Assembly: GCA_963827155.1 (NCBI GenBank)
Contig: CAWGZV010000002.1
Location: 62,001 to 126,000, forward strand
Direction: 5' to 3'
Origin: UTCFX2 sp963827155
GTDB lineage: Bacteria; Chloroflexota; Anaerolineae; Anaerolineales; UBA4823
Length of the DNA stretch: 64,000 bases
Each line of letters opens with the position of its first letter. Position 1 is the first letter of the stretch. The notes below the pieces were generated by a model. It saw nothing but the letters and a program-made list of their open reading frames with translations, did not search any database and had not been told where the DNA came from. Positions 46,377 through 55,775 of the stretch are shown here, piece by piece. The position numbers and the translations under genes are program-made.

Positions 46377-47624
46377 TTGTAATCCCCCGTTAATAGGTTT
46401 AATTGGAGGATTTTTTCATAAAATGCCAGCAGGCGTTGTCCGTAATGTTCCCATGAAAATTCCTCAACCCGACTTGCAGCATGAATTCCGAATTCATGCC
46501 TGCTCTCCGGCTTTTCGTACATCCATAAGATCTTTTCCGCCAGGGCATCGACGTCACGGATCGGGACGATTACGCCGTCCAATCCGTCGCGGATGATAGA
46601 CCCGGCATTGGGGGTCGTGATGACCGGCAGACCCGCCGCCATAGCCTCATAGATCACTAAAGCAGACCCTTCTGAAAGCGTGGGGAATACAAATACCGAA
46701 GCGTTTTGATAATATTTCCAAAGTTCCATCTGAGGCAAATGGTCCAGGAATCTGATTTTCCCAGAAATACTCATTTGTTCGAGCTTCAGACAATAATCGG
46801 GATCGCGTGACCCGATCAGAACCAGCTCGCTGTTTGGCAGGTGCAATCGATCGAACGCTTTCACCAGGTATTGGATCCCTTTTCCAGGGATGATGCTCCC
46901 GGCATAGAGGATCCTGAAATCCATCTTTCTGCGATCCCGCTGCGCCGGCATCTACCAGACCTTTAAATTTTGAACGGTCTGCCCCATAAGGCACAACGAA
47001 TATTCGTTCTTCTGAAATACCTTTCTCGATGAAAGTTCCGGCAGCATATTCTGAAGGAACCACAAAATAGTCCGAGGTGGAATATTCTTCCTCAATCCGG
47101 GCTCTAGATTGAATTCTTGATGATATATATGGCAGTCCTAATTGCCGATATTCGGTTTCAACTTTCTCTTCATAGGAATCGATATGTTCCTCTCGAACAT
47201 CGCAAACGGCTGTGCCTCCCATTTTTTTTACCTTTTGAGCTCCTTTAAGGCCTGTTGAGCTTACGAAATGAAATACCTCGCAGTCCTCCAGGTAGGCTAA
47301 AGAGCTCTGATCGTAAATCCGATTGAACAGCGAATTGGCTCGTCCGGCTTGAATGATCTTTGTTCTCAGCAGTGCTTGAGAAAGCAGGTACGGCCATGTG
47401 ATGGTGTGGATGATAGAAGGATCCAATCCTTCGAGCGCTTTCCCCGCTAACCTTTTTTGAATATTTCTGGGAAGAATTCTCGCTCCAGGTTGAAGATCAT
47501 TGATCCCAGAGAAAACACATAAATATTGCGCCAAAATCCCAGCATTCTGGAGCGCCAGCGCGGCATGGTGGTAGTGGGCAATATTTCCGCCAGATAAAAT
47601 TACCCGCGGCTTACCATGCGACAT
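46373..47624 (-). CDS. GT4-family glycosyltransferase, one frameshift
   Basis: About 415 residues. The N-terminal frame (MSHGKPRVILSGGNIAHYHHAAL) runs to FKGLVDAGAAGSQKD. The next frame supplies FRILYAGSIIPGKGIQYLVKAFDRL, LVLIGSRDP and FPTLSEGSALVIYEAMAAGLPVITTPNAGSII, with the GT4 donor-site glutamates in SEGSALVIYEA. The break lies near 46,930. It overlaps the polymerase gene by 4 bp. Confidence 0.83.
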
Positions 47625-47627
47625 GTT

Positions 47628-48548
47628 TCAGCACCCTCCAATCTCTCTTTCCAATCCATCGAGTAGCTCATTGTATTGAATAGAGAGATCAGCGTCGGGC
47701 TTCAAGCCCGTGTCGATAACGATTCTGGCGCACAGATTGGATTGTCGTGCATGCTTTCCCGGGCATCCCTGCCTGTGCATATGAACGCACCATCTCTGGA
47801 AAGTAGTACATATCGAAATTCAAGGTGAATTTATTTACCGCTGCACGATAGACCAAACCGCCTCCAGTATCTCGATCGCTTTTTTAATATTCCCATTCAA
47901 GCGGTATCCCCTTGCCAGGTAGAATGCCTCGGCGTACCCGCGCTTTCCACCTTCCCATGCCGTCAGGTAATACGGTAATGCCTCGGCTTCCTTTCCGGCA
48001 AATCTATACACGTCTCCAATCTCCCACACCGCGGAGCTTTGTTCTGGCTCGTTTCTCCAATTCTCCGCCCGCTTTGCAAGGACTCCAAGCATCGCCTGAC
48101 CAAGCTCGAACTTCTTTGCTAAAACCAGGTTTTTGGTCCGGTCAATCAGTGTCCGGTCGGATACTTTCTGCCATGCCGCGGCAGCTCCCTCAAGATCGCC
48201 CTGTAAATACGCCAGGTTGCCCTCCCAAAAGTGCTTTTCTTCTGGCATGCGCTGGCAGCCCTCGGATTGAGCCAGATATTCCTCCGCTTTTTGGAAATCA
48301 TAGGAAGCCCAAATCCTGCTTTGCCATACTCCAATGCAGCTGGGATCAGGGGTTTGCAGGTTCGAATGATTGATCCATTCCGGGTCGCGAAGATTCAGCC
48401 GCCCTGATGGATCGATTTGCCGGAGATCGAGAATTTTCAAAATTCTCAAATGGTCCCGATTTGTCTGCCAGGCTGACTGAAGCAAGGGGAGAGCGATAAA
48501 TAGGGATAGCAGAAAGATTACTAAACTAGTTTTTGATAACCGGAACAT
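47628..48548 (-). CDS. Tetratricopeptide-like membrane-anchored protein, two frameshifts
   Basis: The N-terminal 237 residues have a signal anchor (about 6-24), then helical repeats (HFWEGNLAYLQGDLEGAAAAWQKV; AVWEIGDVYRFAGKEAEALPYYLTAWE; AFYLARGYRLNGNIKKAIEILEAV) typical of TPR proteins. The frame stops at 47835. After adding one G at CAGCGG the neighbouring frame continues with VNKFTLNFDMYYFPEMVRSYAQAG and, after a second shift near 47,735, ends IGGC at 47628. This is three bases before the glycosyltransferase start and gives about 306 residues. TPR proteins of this kind often accompany O-antigen ligases. The role is otherwise unknown. Confidence 0.62.
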
Positions 48549-48600
48549 AGAAGATTAGGAAAATAAATAATACTCTGCCTGGTCCGAGAGAATAATAGCA

Positions 48601-48711
48601 TTAATAATCATTCGAGCGAAGGAGGAGAATCGACAAGATGCCAAGTGCAATCAGCGCTGTGATGGAAAGTAAATTTCTAATTTTTGGAAGATTTATTATA
48701 GGATATTTCAT
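48601..48711 (-). CDS. Possible 36-residue single-helix membrane peptide
   Basis: ATG at 48711 opens MKYPIINLPKIRNLL, followed by a hydrophobic helix (ITALIALGILSILLL) and stop at 48601. It overlaps the end of the GT2 gene by 35 bp, has no clear ribosome site and has no recognised homologue. It may instead be the displaced C-terminus of the GT2 gene, given the frameshifts in this region. Confidence 0.3.
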   Translation of the reverse strand: MKYPIINLPKIRNLLSITALIALGILSILLLRSNDY

Positions 48712-49788
48712 CAAGTGGCTGTGATTTCTGATTGAAACTCAATTTCCCACGCGATTTGAAAGATCTGATATGGATCCAGCGCATCAGGAATTGGGGAAAT
48801 AGCCACGATATCAGCAGTCTGCTCGCTGTTCGAAACCAGCCCCTTCCAATAAATTCGACCATCAGGATCAGGAATTTTCTTGAGTTCGAAGACCGCCAAA
48901 ATCGTTCTTCCGCTTTTGCTTTGGATAAATTGCGCTCCGATGCTGTCCGCAGCTTCGAAAGCTCTTCATTCCGCTCCGGGCATTTCGCGCTCATTTTTTC
49001 GATATCTTGAGCTCTCATCGCATAAACAGCTTCAAAATTCCTGGCGTTCTGGTGTGTGCGTTCTAGGAAGATTTCGGAGGTCATTTCGCGATCCCACAGT
49101 CGAATTTCCCCCAAAGTCAGGTTGCTGCCCGTAAATCTGCGCAGAACCAGCGGTTCATCAATATATTTAATCGTCCCCAGCAGCAAAGATCGGAACGGGA
49201 TCACCACATCTTCGCTGACAACCTGGTCGCCCAAGGGACCGAAAAAATCGAAAACCTCCCTGTTCCATGCGTGGCTGCTTCCGGTGACGCTGCACTGGTG
49301 TTTTGTAAACCATTCCAGGCAGAGTTTTCGCTCGTCCGGCGGTTTTTTCCAGGTCAGCGCATGACGCAGCCCAGATTTCGTCGATGATGAATTCATTCGA
49401 AAAAATGGAATGGGCGCTTCCGGCAGACTCCTGATACGCTTGCCAGATCCTCTCGCTGCGCTGCGGCAGCGATACATCGTCCCCGGCAGCCGCAACGATC
49501 ATTTGACCGTGCGCCAGCCTCATCACCGCGTTGACGTGCCCTCCAATCCCGAGGTTCCGCTCATTCCGTCCGCACGATCACCTCGTGCGGTCCCCGATAC
49601 TCATCTGCAGCTTCCTTCATGAGCTCGAAAGTCCGGTCTCCCGAGCAGTCGTCCGAGAGGATAATTTCCAGCGGCGAGTAGGTCTGTCCCAGCGCCCCCT
49701 CCACCGCCTCGGCGATATAACGTTCCTGGTTGTAAGCCAGCAATATAAACGTAAGCAGCGGTCGGTCTGGATTATTCTCCGTCATCAT
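48677..49788 (-). CDS. GT2-family glycosyltransferase, at least two frameshifts
   Basis: Three frames together give about 370 residues. The first is GT-A N-terminal sequence (LLTFILLAYNQERYIAEAVEGALGQTYSPLEIILSDDCSGDRTFELM); the second carries MRLAHGQMIVAAAGDDVSLPQRSERIWQAY, whose GDD is the metal-binding DxD equivalent. The third, from about residue 120, has SSHAWNREVFDFFGPLGDQVVSEDVVIPFRSLLLG with the SEDV acceptor-side motif, followed by a helical tail. Breaks lie near 49,560 and 49,390. The catalytic motifs are intact, so the gene is likely functional if the breaks are sequence errors. Confidence 0.78.
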
Positions 49789-49885
49789 AGTGAAACCAAA
49801 TTGTTAAGTAAAGAATATATATTCGAAATCACGCTCACCGGAATGCGGTCTGCAAGGTAGATGATTTCGGGAATACAGCTTTCGC

Positions 49886-49949
49886 TTGACATGGACCGAT
49901 AGAATGTGTAATATTAATCCTGGATGTTAGGTTAAAACAAACATCCAGG
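49886..49949 (+). promoter_or_regulatory. AbiE promoter and autoregulatory operator
   Basis: TTGACA (49886-49891), 17 bases, TAATAT (49909-49914) is a near-perfect sigma-70 promoter. Five bases on, CCTGGATGTT (49919-49928) and AACATCCAGG (49940-49949) form a perfect 10-bp inverted repeat around an 11-base spacer, covering the predicted start of transcription and ending 7 bases before the antitoxin ATG. AbiEi antitoxins are known to repress their own operon by binding inverted repeats at this place. Confidence 0.78.
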
Positions 49950-49955
49950 TTAAAT

Positions 49956-50532
49956 ATGCGTAAGGGCGACTATCTCACTGCGATCCTTCGTTCAAATAAG
50001 ACCGTGTTTTCAACCGAAGACATAGCCCTGTTGTGGCACGAATCGAGCTCGACAGCCGCTCGGGTCAGATTATCATATTTTGTAAAGAACGGTGATTTAT
50101 TCAGAATCCGAAGAGGTTTGTATGCCAAAAGTGAAGATTTTCGGGTGCTGGAATTAGCTACTCGCATCTATGTTCCGTCATACATTAGCTTCGAAACGGT
50201 GCTGGCGAGAGAAGGGAATGATATTCCAATACTACGATCCAATCTTCGTCGCTTCTTATCTCAAGAGGGATGTCGTGATCGCTGGTCAAACCTATTCATT
50301 CAGAAGAATAAATTACCGCATATTGATAAATTCAGTTGGAATTGAACATGTGGATGAAACTTCCATCTCCTCAAAGGAGCGAGCATTCTTAGACACCCTG
50401 TACGTGAACGCCGATTATCATTTTGATAATCTTCGTTCGTTAAATTGGGAAAAAGTGTTCGAAATTCTGCCCATATATCATAATAAGCGGATGATCAAGA
50501 AAACCAATCATTTATATAAAGAAAGAAAATAA
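49956..50532 (+). CDS. abiEi: AbiEi-type antitoxin/transcriptional repressor, one frameshift
   Basis: About 190 residues. The N-terminal winged helix (MRKGDYLTAILRSNKTVFSTEDIALLW, then YFVKNGDLFRIRRGLYA) is the AbiEi DNA-binding domain. The C-terminal part, after YVPSYISFETVLAREG, continues in the next frame as MIFQYYDPIFVASYLKRDVVIAGQTYSFRRI and NADYHFDNLRSLNWEKV, fitting the AbiEi C-terminal antitoxin domain. The break near 50,215 lies in GGGAATG; removing one A restores AREGMIFQ. In type IV systems AbiEi neutralises the toxin without binding it and autorepresses the operon. AT content is visibly higher than in the flanking polysaccharide genes, suggesting transfer. Confidence 0.83.
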
Positions 50533-50541
50533 CCAGAAATT

Positions 50542-51233
50542 ATGACGATTGATATAGCAATCCATAAGACAATATTATTTCAGATATTGAAAGATATATT
50601 ATTCCGACACTTCCATTTCCCCATTCTTGGGGTTCAAAGGGGGTACGGCTGCACTGATGTTTTATGGTCTGGATAGGTTTTCGGTGGACCTTGATTTTGA
50701 TCTTCTGGATGCTGATAAAAAGGACAGTGTCTTTGACAGTGTACTATCTATCGTAAAGCGATACGGAACGCTCAAAGAGGCTAATCAAAAGCGGTTTAAT
50801 CTTTTCTTTATGATCTCTTACGAAGATAAAGCCCGCAATGTTAAAAGTAGAGATCAATCAAACGCAGTTTGATTCCCGTTATGAGATCCGAACCTATTTG
50901 GGGGTATCCATGCAGGTGATGGTTGTTCAAGATATGTTCGCCCACAAGCTCATCGCCATGACTGAGCGGATTAGTGAAACCAGTCGGGATATTTACGATG
51001 TTTGGTTTTTCTTGCAGGCGCGTTACCCGATTAATAAATCAATAGTGGAGAAACGAGCTGGAAAACCTTTCAAACAGGTCATTAAAAAAGCTGTTGATGA
51101 GCTGCAAAAAATGGATAACCGCCACATTTTGGATGGCTTGGGGGAATTGTTAAACCAAGGTCAAAAAGATTGGGCAAGAGAAAAACTTCGTGAAGAAACT
51201 ATCGCCTTATTAAGCCTGCGGTTGGATGAATGA
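50542..51233 (+). CDS. abiEii: AbiEii-type nucleotidyltransferase toxin, two frameshifts
   Basis: Starting MTIDIAIHKTILFQIL, then after one shift (about 50,600, TT run) SISPFLGFKGGTAALMFYGLDRFSVDLDFDLLD. This gives the polymerase-beta-type GGT motif and the D-x-D-x-D metal triad (SVDLDFD) of AbiEii. After a second shift (about 50,850, AAAA run) it continues VEINQTQFDSRYEIRTYLGVSMQVM, then KLIAMTERISETSRDIYDVWFFLQ, the conserved helical region. About 230 residues when repaired. AbiEii toxins are GTP- or CTP-using nucleotidyltransferases that block growth, giving abortive infection against phage. Nine bases separate it from the antitoxin gene. Confidence 0.83.
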
Positions 51234-51243
51234 TCGGTCGTCC

Positions 51244-52719
51244 TCACGAGAGCAGGCTGCGCGGCTTTAGCGCAATCTGCAGCATCCGCCGGTACTCTCC
51301 TTTGTCGATCATCAGCGCCGAGAAGATCACCGAAACTCCAATGCTCAAGCAGCGCCAGCGGCCAGTTCACGCGGTCTGCGACCAGGTTAATCCCGAAGCC
51401 ATCGCCACGATCCCCAGGCCTCCTAGCCAGAATGCCGCTCCTCGCAGGGTCGGCCTGTAGCCGTGTTTTCTGACCACATAATAGAGCATATAGGCGAAAT
51501 ACCCGATATACATCGCCAGGAACGAGGCCCCAATCCCCTGCCAGCCGGCCCCGCTTCGGGTCGAGATCCACGCCCCGCCCATGAACGCGCCGAAGAACCC
51601 CAGCTCGGTCCATAAGAAGACCTTCATATTTGCAAACGCCAGCACAGTATAGGCAAAAATCCAGCTTGTCACCTTGAGGTAGTCCGCGATCAGCATCCAC
51701 TGCATCAGCTCGATCGCCGGCAGGAACTCGCTGCTGTAGAACACCCGAATGATCATCGGCTTCAGCACCACCAATCCCACGATCAAAGGCGTCAGCAGCA
51801 CCGTCGCAAGGCGCACCACCTGGCCGATCAGCAGGCTCACCTTTTCGCGCTCGTGCGTGCCGCTCAGCGTCGGCAGGTAGTACGTCCCGAAAGAGCTGGT
51901 CACCAGGTTCACATACAGCAGGCTGAAAGACCAACACATGTCGAAGTAGCCCGCTGCGCTCAGCCCGCCGCTGCGCGTGATCATCGAGCGTACCGCCAGC
52001 AGCATCCCGTTCATCCCAAAGCTCGCCGCCAGCGTGGGGATCGACATCCAGAAAAAATGCTTTGCCGCCCAACCCCGGAAGCGGAAGCGAAAGACCTTCA
52101 GCCAGCCCCCCTTCCACAGGAAATACCCCGCAAGCGCCACCGTCGCTGCCGGGGTCACCACCAGCAGCAGAGTCATCCCCAGCATCTCGGCCTCGTTCGC
52201 CAGCCGCGCCAGCGGGTAGGTGAGCAGCACCAGCGCCGCCATCCCCGCCGCCTGCACCACCGCCAGCCTGCCGATCGCCCGGTAGCCGTTCAGCAGACTG
52301 GTGAGAAAACCTGCCATCGCCCCCAAAATCACCGGGATGGTCACCCACCGCACCGCGTTCGTCATTTCCCGGCTGTCGAGCTCGCCGAAGATCAGTTGTC
52401 CGATCCAGGGGGCCAATGCCGCCGCCGCCAGGATGAAGAGCAGCACATTCACCCCGAGCAGCGTAGCCACCGTCCCAATATATTCCTGGCGCTTCTCCTC
52501 GTCCTGCTCCTGGCTGGCGACCCCCTGCACGATCGCTGTCCCGCTCCCAATCGTCGCCAGCGGCACCAGCGTGTCTCGCGCCTGGCGCAGCAGCGAGAAC
52601 AGCCCGATCCCCGCCGGGCCAAATACCACTGCCAGGATCTTCACGCTCAGCACCCGCAGCAGGATCGTGATGAAGGCGCTCGAGCCGGTTTTGATTGAAG
52701 CCTTAATCAGATCCAGCAT
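51244..52719 (-). CDS. WzxE-like oligosaccharide flippase, C-terminus disturbed
   Basis: About 490 residues of the MOP superfamily with around 12-14 helices. The N-terminus (LIKASIKTGSSAFITILLRVLSVKILAVVFGPAGIGLFSLLRQ) closely follows the WzxE/Wzx pattern. The frame stops at 51367 after ASGLTWSQTA. Two adjacent shifts (about 51,385 and 51,330) would give INLVADRVNWPLALL and then VIFSALMIDKGEYRRMLQIALKP, ending at 51244. It exports the undecaprenyl-linked repeat across the membrane. A WzxE-like type beside FdtABC-like genes is consistent with a Fuc3NAc- or Qui3NAc-containing repeat (inference). Confidence 0.83.
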
Positions 52720-52746
52720 ATTAAACTTTTGAAGGCTTCGTCCGAA

Positions 52747-53304
52747 TTATGGATATACATTCCCGATTTTGCGTGCCGGGTTCCCTCCAACCACATTTCC
52801 AGCTTCGATATCTTTGGTTACAACCGATCCGGCTGCGATGACTGCATCTTTACCAATGTGAACGTTATTTAAAATCATACATCTTGAACCAATCCAAACA
52901 TTCTCTTCCACAATGATCGGGTATGTTTTCCCCGGCGACATACGCTCATTTTGTGATATCCCATGAAAATCGGAATCCATAAATATCGTTTGCGGACCAA
53001 TCATGCAGTTCTTGCCAAACCGAATCAGGCTGCATGCAAACAATTCACAGCCGTTCATAATCGCAGTTCCTGCCCCGATGTCTATTTGTGCTTCCGGGTT
53101 GCGCGGCTGGATCAGGATGGGATTTTCGTCGCGCCTGCTAATCCAAATCCGAGCGAGACGTTCTCATGAATTTGAAGTGTGCCTCTTCCCTGGAATTTAA
53201 ACTGAATGAACGATTCGAAGGTTTGGCTTGATATCAATTTTCCCTCGGTTAAGAAAAACCTGCAGTCTCAGGTTTGCAATTCGGGATAACGACCAGAAAT
53301 TCAT
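52747..53304 (-). CDS. Hexapeptide acyltransferase, two frameshifts
   Basis: Three frames give about 185 residues: MNFWSLSRIANLRLQVFLNR (start 53304), then FKFQGRGTLQIHENVSLGFG, then PRNPEAQIDIGAGTAIMNGCELFACSLIRFGKNCMIGPQTIFMDSD. The last continues through YPIIVEENVWIGSRCMILNNVHIGKDAVIAAGSVVTKDIEAGNVVGGNPARKIG. The final blocks are textbook sugar O-acetyltransferase. Breaks lie near 53,200 (TTT/AAA runs) and 53,115. Only the last third is open in a single frame. Confidence 0.75.
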
Positions 53305-53348
53305 GAACAAATGGTAGCAATACCGTATCAAATATGAGACCATCGATC

Positions 53349-54462
53349 TCAACAATATGCCAGAATCCTTTCAATCACATATCTGATCTGCTCCAGCGTG
53401 TGGTGCGGTCCCATCGGCAGGCTCAGCGCCTCGCGGTGGATCCGCTCGCTGATCGGCAGCGCCCCTTCCGGAATCCCAAGTTCGCGGTATGCCCCCTGCA
53501 AATGCGGCGGCACCGGGTAGTGCACCATCGTCCCGATCTGCTGCTCCTGGAGATAGCCCATCAGCGCCTCGCGCTCCTGCGTCCTCACCACGAACACGTG
53601 CCAGACCGGCTCGCTGCCTTCCGCCACCACCGGCAGGATCAGCGGCGTGCCGGCTAAACCTTCCAGGTATGCCCGCGCCAGTCTTCGCCGCCGCTCGTTC
53701 CATTCGTCCAGGTGTCTCAATTTAACCCTTAGGAAGGCCGCCTGCAGCGGGTCGAGCCGCGAGTTGAAGCCCTGGATCTCGTTTAGATATTTACTGCTCG
53801 CCCCATAGTTTCGCAGCCTCCGCAGCCGCTCGGCAAGCTCGTCGTCGCTCGTCGTGATCGCCCCCGCGTCTCCGAATGCGCCCAGGTTTTTGCTCGGGTA
53901 AAAGCTCCACCCGGCCGCCTCCCCCAGGCTTCCGGTTTTCTTGCGTTGTGTAGATCGCCCCGTGCGCCTGGGCTGCGTCCTCGATCACCTTCAGGCCGTG
54001 CCGCTCTGCGATCTGGCGGATGGGCGCCATTTCCGCCGCCTGCCCGTAAAGGTGCACTGCGATCACCGCCCGGGTGTGCTTCGTGATCGCAGCTTCCATC
54101 TTTTCGGGGTCCAGGTTGTAGGTCCGCTCCACCGGCTCCACCGGTATCGGTCTGGCCCCCGCGTAGCTCGCCGCCAGCCAGGTCGCAATGTAGGTGTTCC
54201 CCGGCACGATCACTTCGTCCCCCGCCCCAATCCCATAGCCCCTTAAGATCAGGTGCAGCGCCTCGAGCCCGTTCCCCACCCCGATGCAGTGCCTCGCCCC
54301 GCAGTACGCCCCCCATTCGGCCTCGAAGGCTTCCACCTCTTCCCCCAGGATATACCGGCCCGAGTCCATCACCCGCCGGTAGGCTTCCTCCAGCTCGTCC
54401 TTGAGCGCCAGGGCGTCCAGCCGCAGGTCTAAGAAAGGTACGATCATGGTCTTGTGTCTCAT
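53349..54462 (-). CDS. DegT-family sugar aminotransferase (FdtB/QdtB-like), one frameshift
   Basis: About 370 residues. It begins IVPFLDLRLDALALKDELEEAYRRVMDSGRYILGEEVEAFE and contains GVGNGLEALHLILRGYGIGAGDEVIVPGNTYIATWLAA and KVIEDAAQAHGA. After a break near 53,925 (GGAGGC region) the next frame gives AGWSFYPSKNLGAFGDAGAI with the PLP lysine, then NYGASSKYLNEIQGFNSRLDPLQAAFLRVKL. This wording is that of dTDP-3-keto-6-deoxyhexose 3-aminotransferases. It stands next to the ketoisomerase and N-acetyltransferase genes needed for dTDP-Fuc3NAc or dTDP-Qui3NAc. Confidence 0.85.
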
Positions 54463-54484
54463 AATTGTTGGATTTCCTGTGGAC

Positions 54485-54914
54485 CTATCCCCTCACCCCG
54501 GCCCTGATCTCCCTGAGAAATTCCTCATAATCGCGGTAATAGTCCGCCTCATCGTAGTGCTCAGATGCCAATACCAGGCACACTGCCCCCGAAGAAAAGT
54601 TTTCGATCTCTCGCCAGACCAGCGGCGGGATGTACAATCCAAAATAAGACCGGTTCAGTTGGAACTTGATTCTTTCATTTCCGTTGTCCGCGATCACGTC
54701 GAAGCTGCCTGTCATTGCGATCAGGAGTTGGTGAAGTTTCCTGTGGGCATGCCCTCCCCGTGAAGATCCTCCTGGCACATCATACAGGTAAAAAACCCTT
54801 TTAATCTCGAAAGGGGATGTGCTGGTTGGATTCGATGAAGGTCAGGTTGCCGCGCGGGTCGAAAATCTTCGGCAGGTTGATCGTGCTGCATTCCTTAAAT
54901 TCCCATTGGTTCAT
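54485..54914 (-). CDS. dTDP-4-keto-6-deoxyhexose 3,4-ketoisomerase (FdtA/QdtA-like), one frameshift
   Basis: About 142 residues of the cupin (WxcM-like) fold. The start MNQWEFKECSTINLPKIFDPRGNLTFIES uses an ATG overlapping the upstream stop (ATGA). After a break near 54,805 the next frame gives RVFYLYDVPGGSSRGGHAHRKLHQLLIAMTGSFDVIADNG, carrying the conserved RGGHAHRxxHQ block of FdtA. FGLYIPPLVWREIENFSSGAVCLVLASEHYDEADYYRDYEEF follows. These enzymes shift the keto group from C4 to C3 before amination. Confidence 0.87.
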
Positions 54915-55723
54915 TCCAAATCGTCCGTCTGGTCGATTTTGGCTGCGGTTTCCTTCCATTTCAAATAGCCCATCCCTTCCCAGGGCATGCCGCGCTCGAA
55001 ATGCTCTCGCCAAGGGTACATCTTTTCCCCTTTAGATCGTTTGTTCTCGATCTCGTGGATCGTGGCGATCGGTTTTGCAGGGTTGCCGGCTGCCACGGTT
55101 TCGGGCGCGACGTCGGCGCGCACCACCGAGCCTGCGCCGATCAAGGCGTCTCTCCCGATCACAACACCAGGCAAGATCGTTACGTGAGTTGCAATCACCG
55201 CAAAATCCTTGATAGTTACCCCGAATAAGTCGTTTGAAGGTGGGTAAGGGTCGTTGGTCAATACGGTATAAGGGAAAATCCAGACGAAATTTCCTATCCG
55301 GCTTTTTTGTCCAATATGCACATTGCTGTGCAGGCGGGCGTAGTCTCCGATCCTGCAGTCGCCCTGGATATCCGAGAGGGTGCCCACCCGGCAGTGTTCG
55401 CCGATCATCGAGCCCTCCCGGATCGTGACGCGGTGCCCGCACTCGAAATCCGCTCCGATCACCGACCCAGCATAAAGGATCGCCCCCGATCGGATCAGTG
55501 CGTTCGCTCCGATCGTTATTCGCTTGTTGACATAATCCGGTCTGCGGTAATAATCTGCCGTCGGTTCGCCTATGATGCAGTTTGCGCCGATGATGGAGTG
55601 GTCGCCAATGCTCACATGATCGTAAATGATCGCGTGAGCCCCGATCGTCACCCCATCCCCGATATTCGCCTCCTTGCTGATAATCGCTGAAGGATCGATC
55701 TTACCTGTTTCGAATCCTAACAT
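54911..55723 (-). CDS. N-acetyltransferase of the FdtC/QdtC type (long hexapeptide helix)
   Basis: The 270-residue protein is unbroken. A long left-handed beta-helix runs from about 10 to 210 (IGDGVTIGAHAIIYDHVSIGDHSIIGANCIIG; VRIGEH-like turns; AVIATHVTILPGVVIGRDALIGAGSVVRADVAPETVAAGNPAKPI). A helical extension (about 222-270; YPWREHFERGMPWEGMGYLKW) may cap the trimer or bind substrate. It shares an ATGA overlap with the ketoisomerase gene. Together with the aminotransferase it would make a dTDP-3-acetamido-3,6-dideoxyhexose. The upstream RmlA and RmlB steps are not encoded in the window. Confidence 0.78.
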   Translation of the reverse strand: MLGFETGKIDPSAIISKEANIGDGVTIGAHAIIYDHVSIGDHSIIGANCIIGEPTADYYRRPDYVNKRITIGANALIRSGAILYAGSVIGADFECGHRVTIREGSMIGEHCRVGTLSDIQGDCRIGDYARLHSNVHIGQKSRIGNFVWIFPYTVLTNDPYPPSNDLFGVTIKDFAVIATHVTILPGVVIGRDALIGAGSVVRADVAPETVAAGNPAKPIATIHEIENKRSKGEKMYPWREHFERGMPWEGMGYLKWKETAAKIDQTDDLE

Positions 55724-55775
55724 TGTGTAATCCTTTTATTTTTTCCTGCACCAGTTTTTGCAATGAACGGAATGC

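Noticed and set aside
51161..52348. Long minus-strand frame rich in Gly/Ala/Asp opposite and inside the flippase gene.
   Set aside because: It is an out-of-frame shadow of the flippase gene, with low-complexity composition typical of GC-rich shadow frames.
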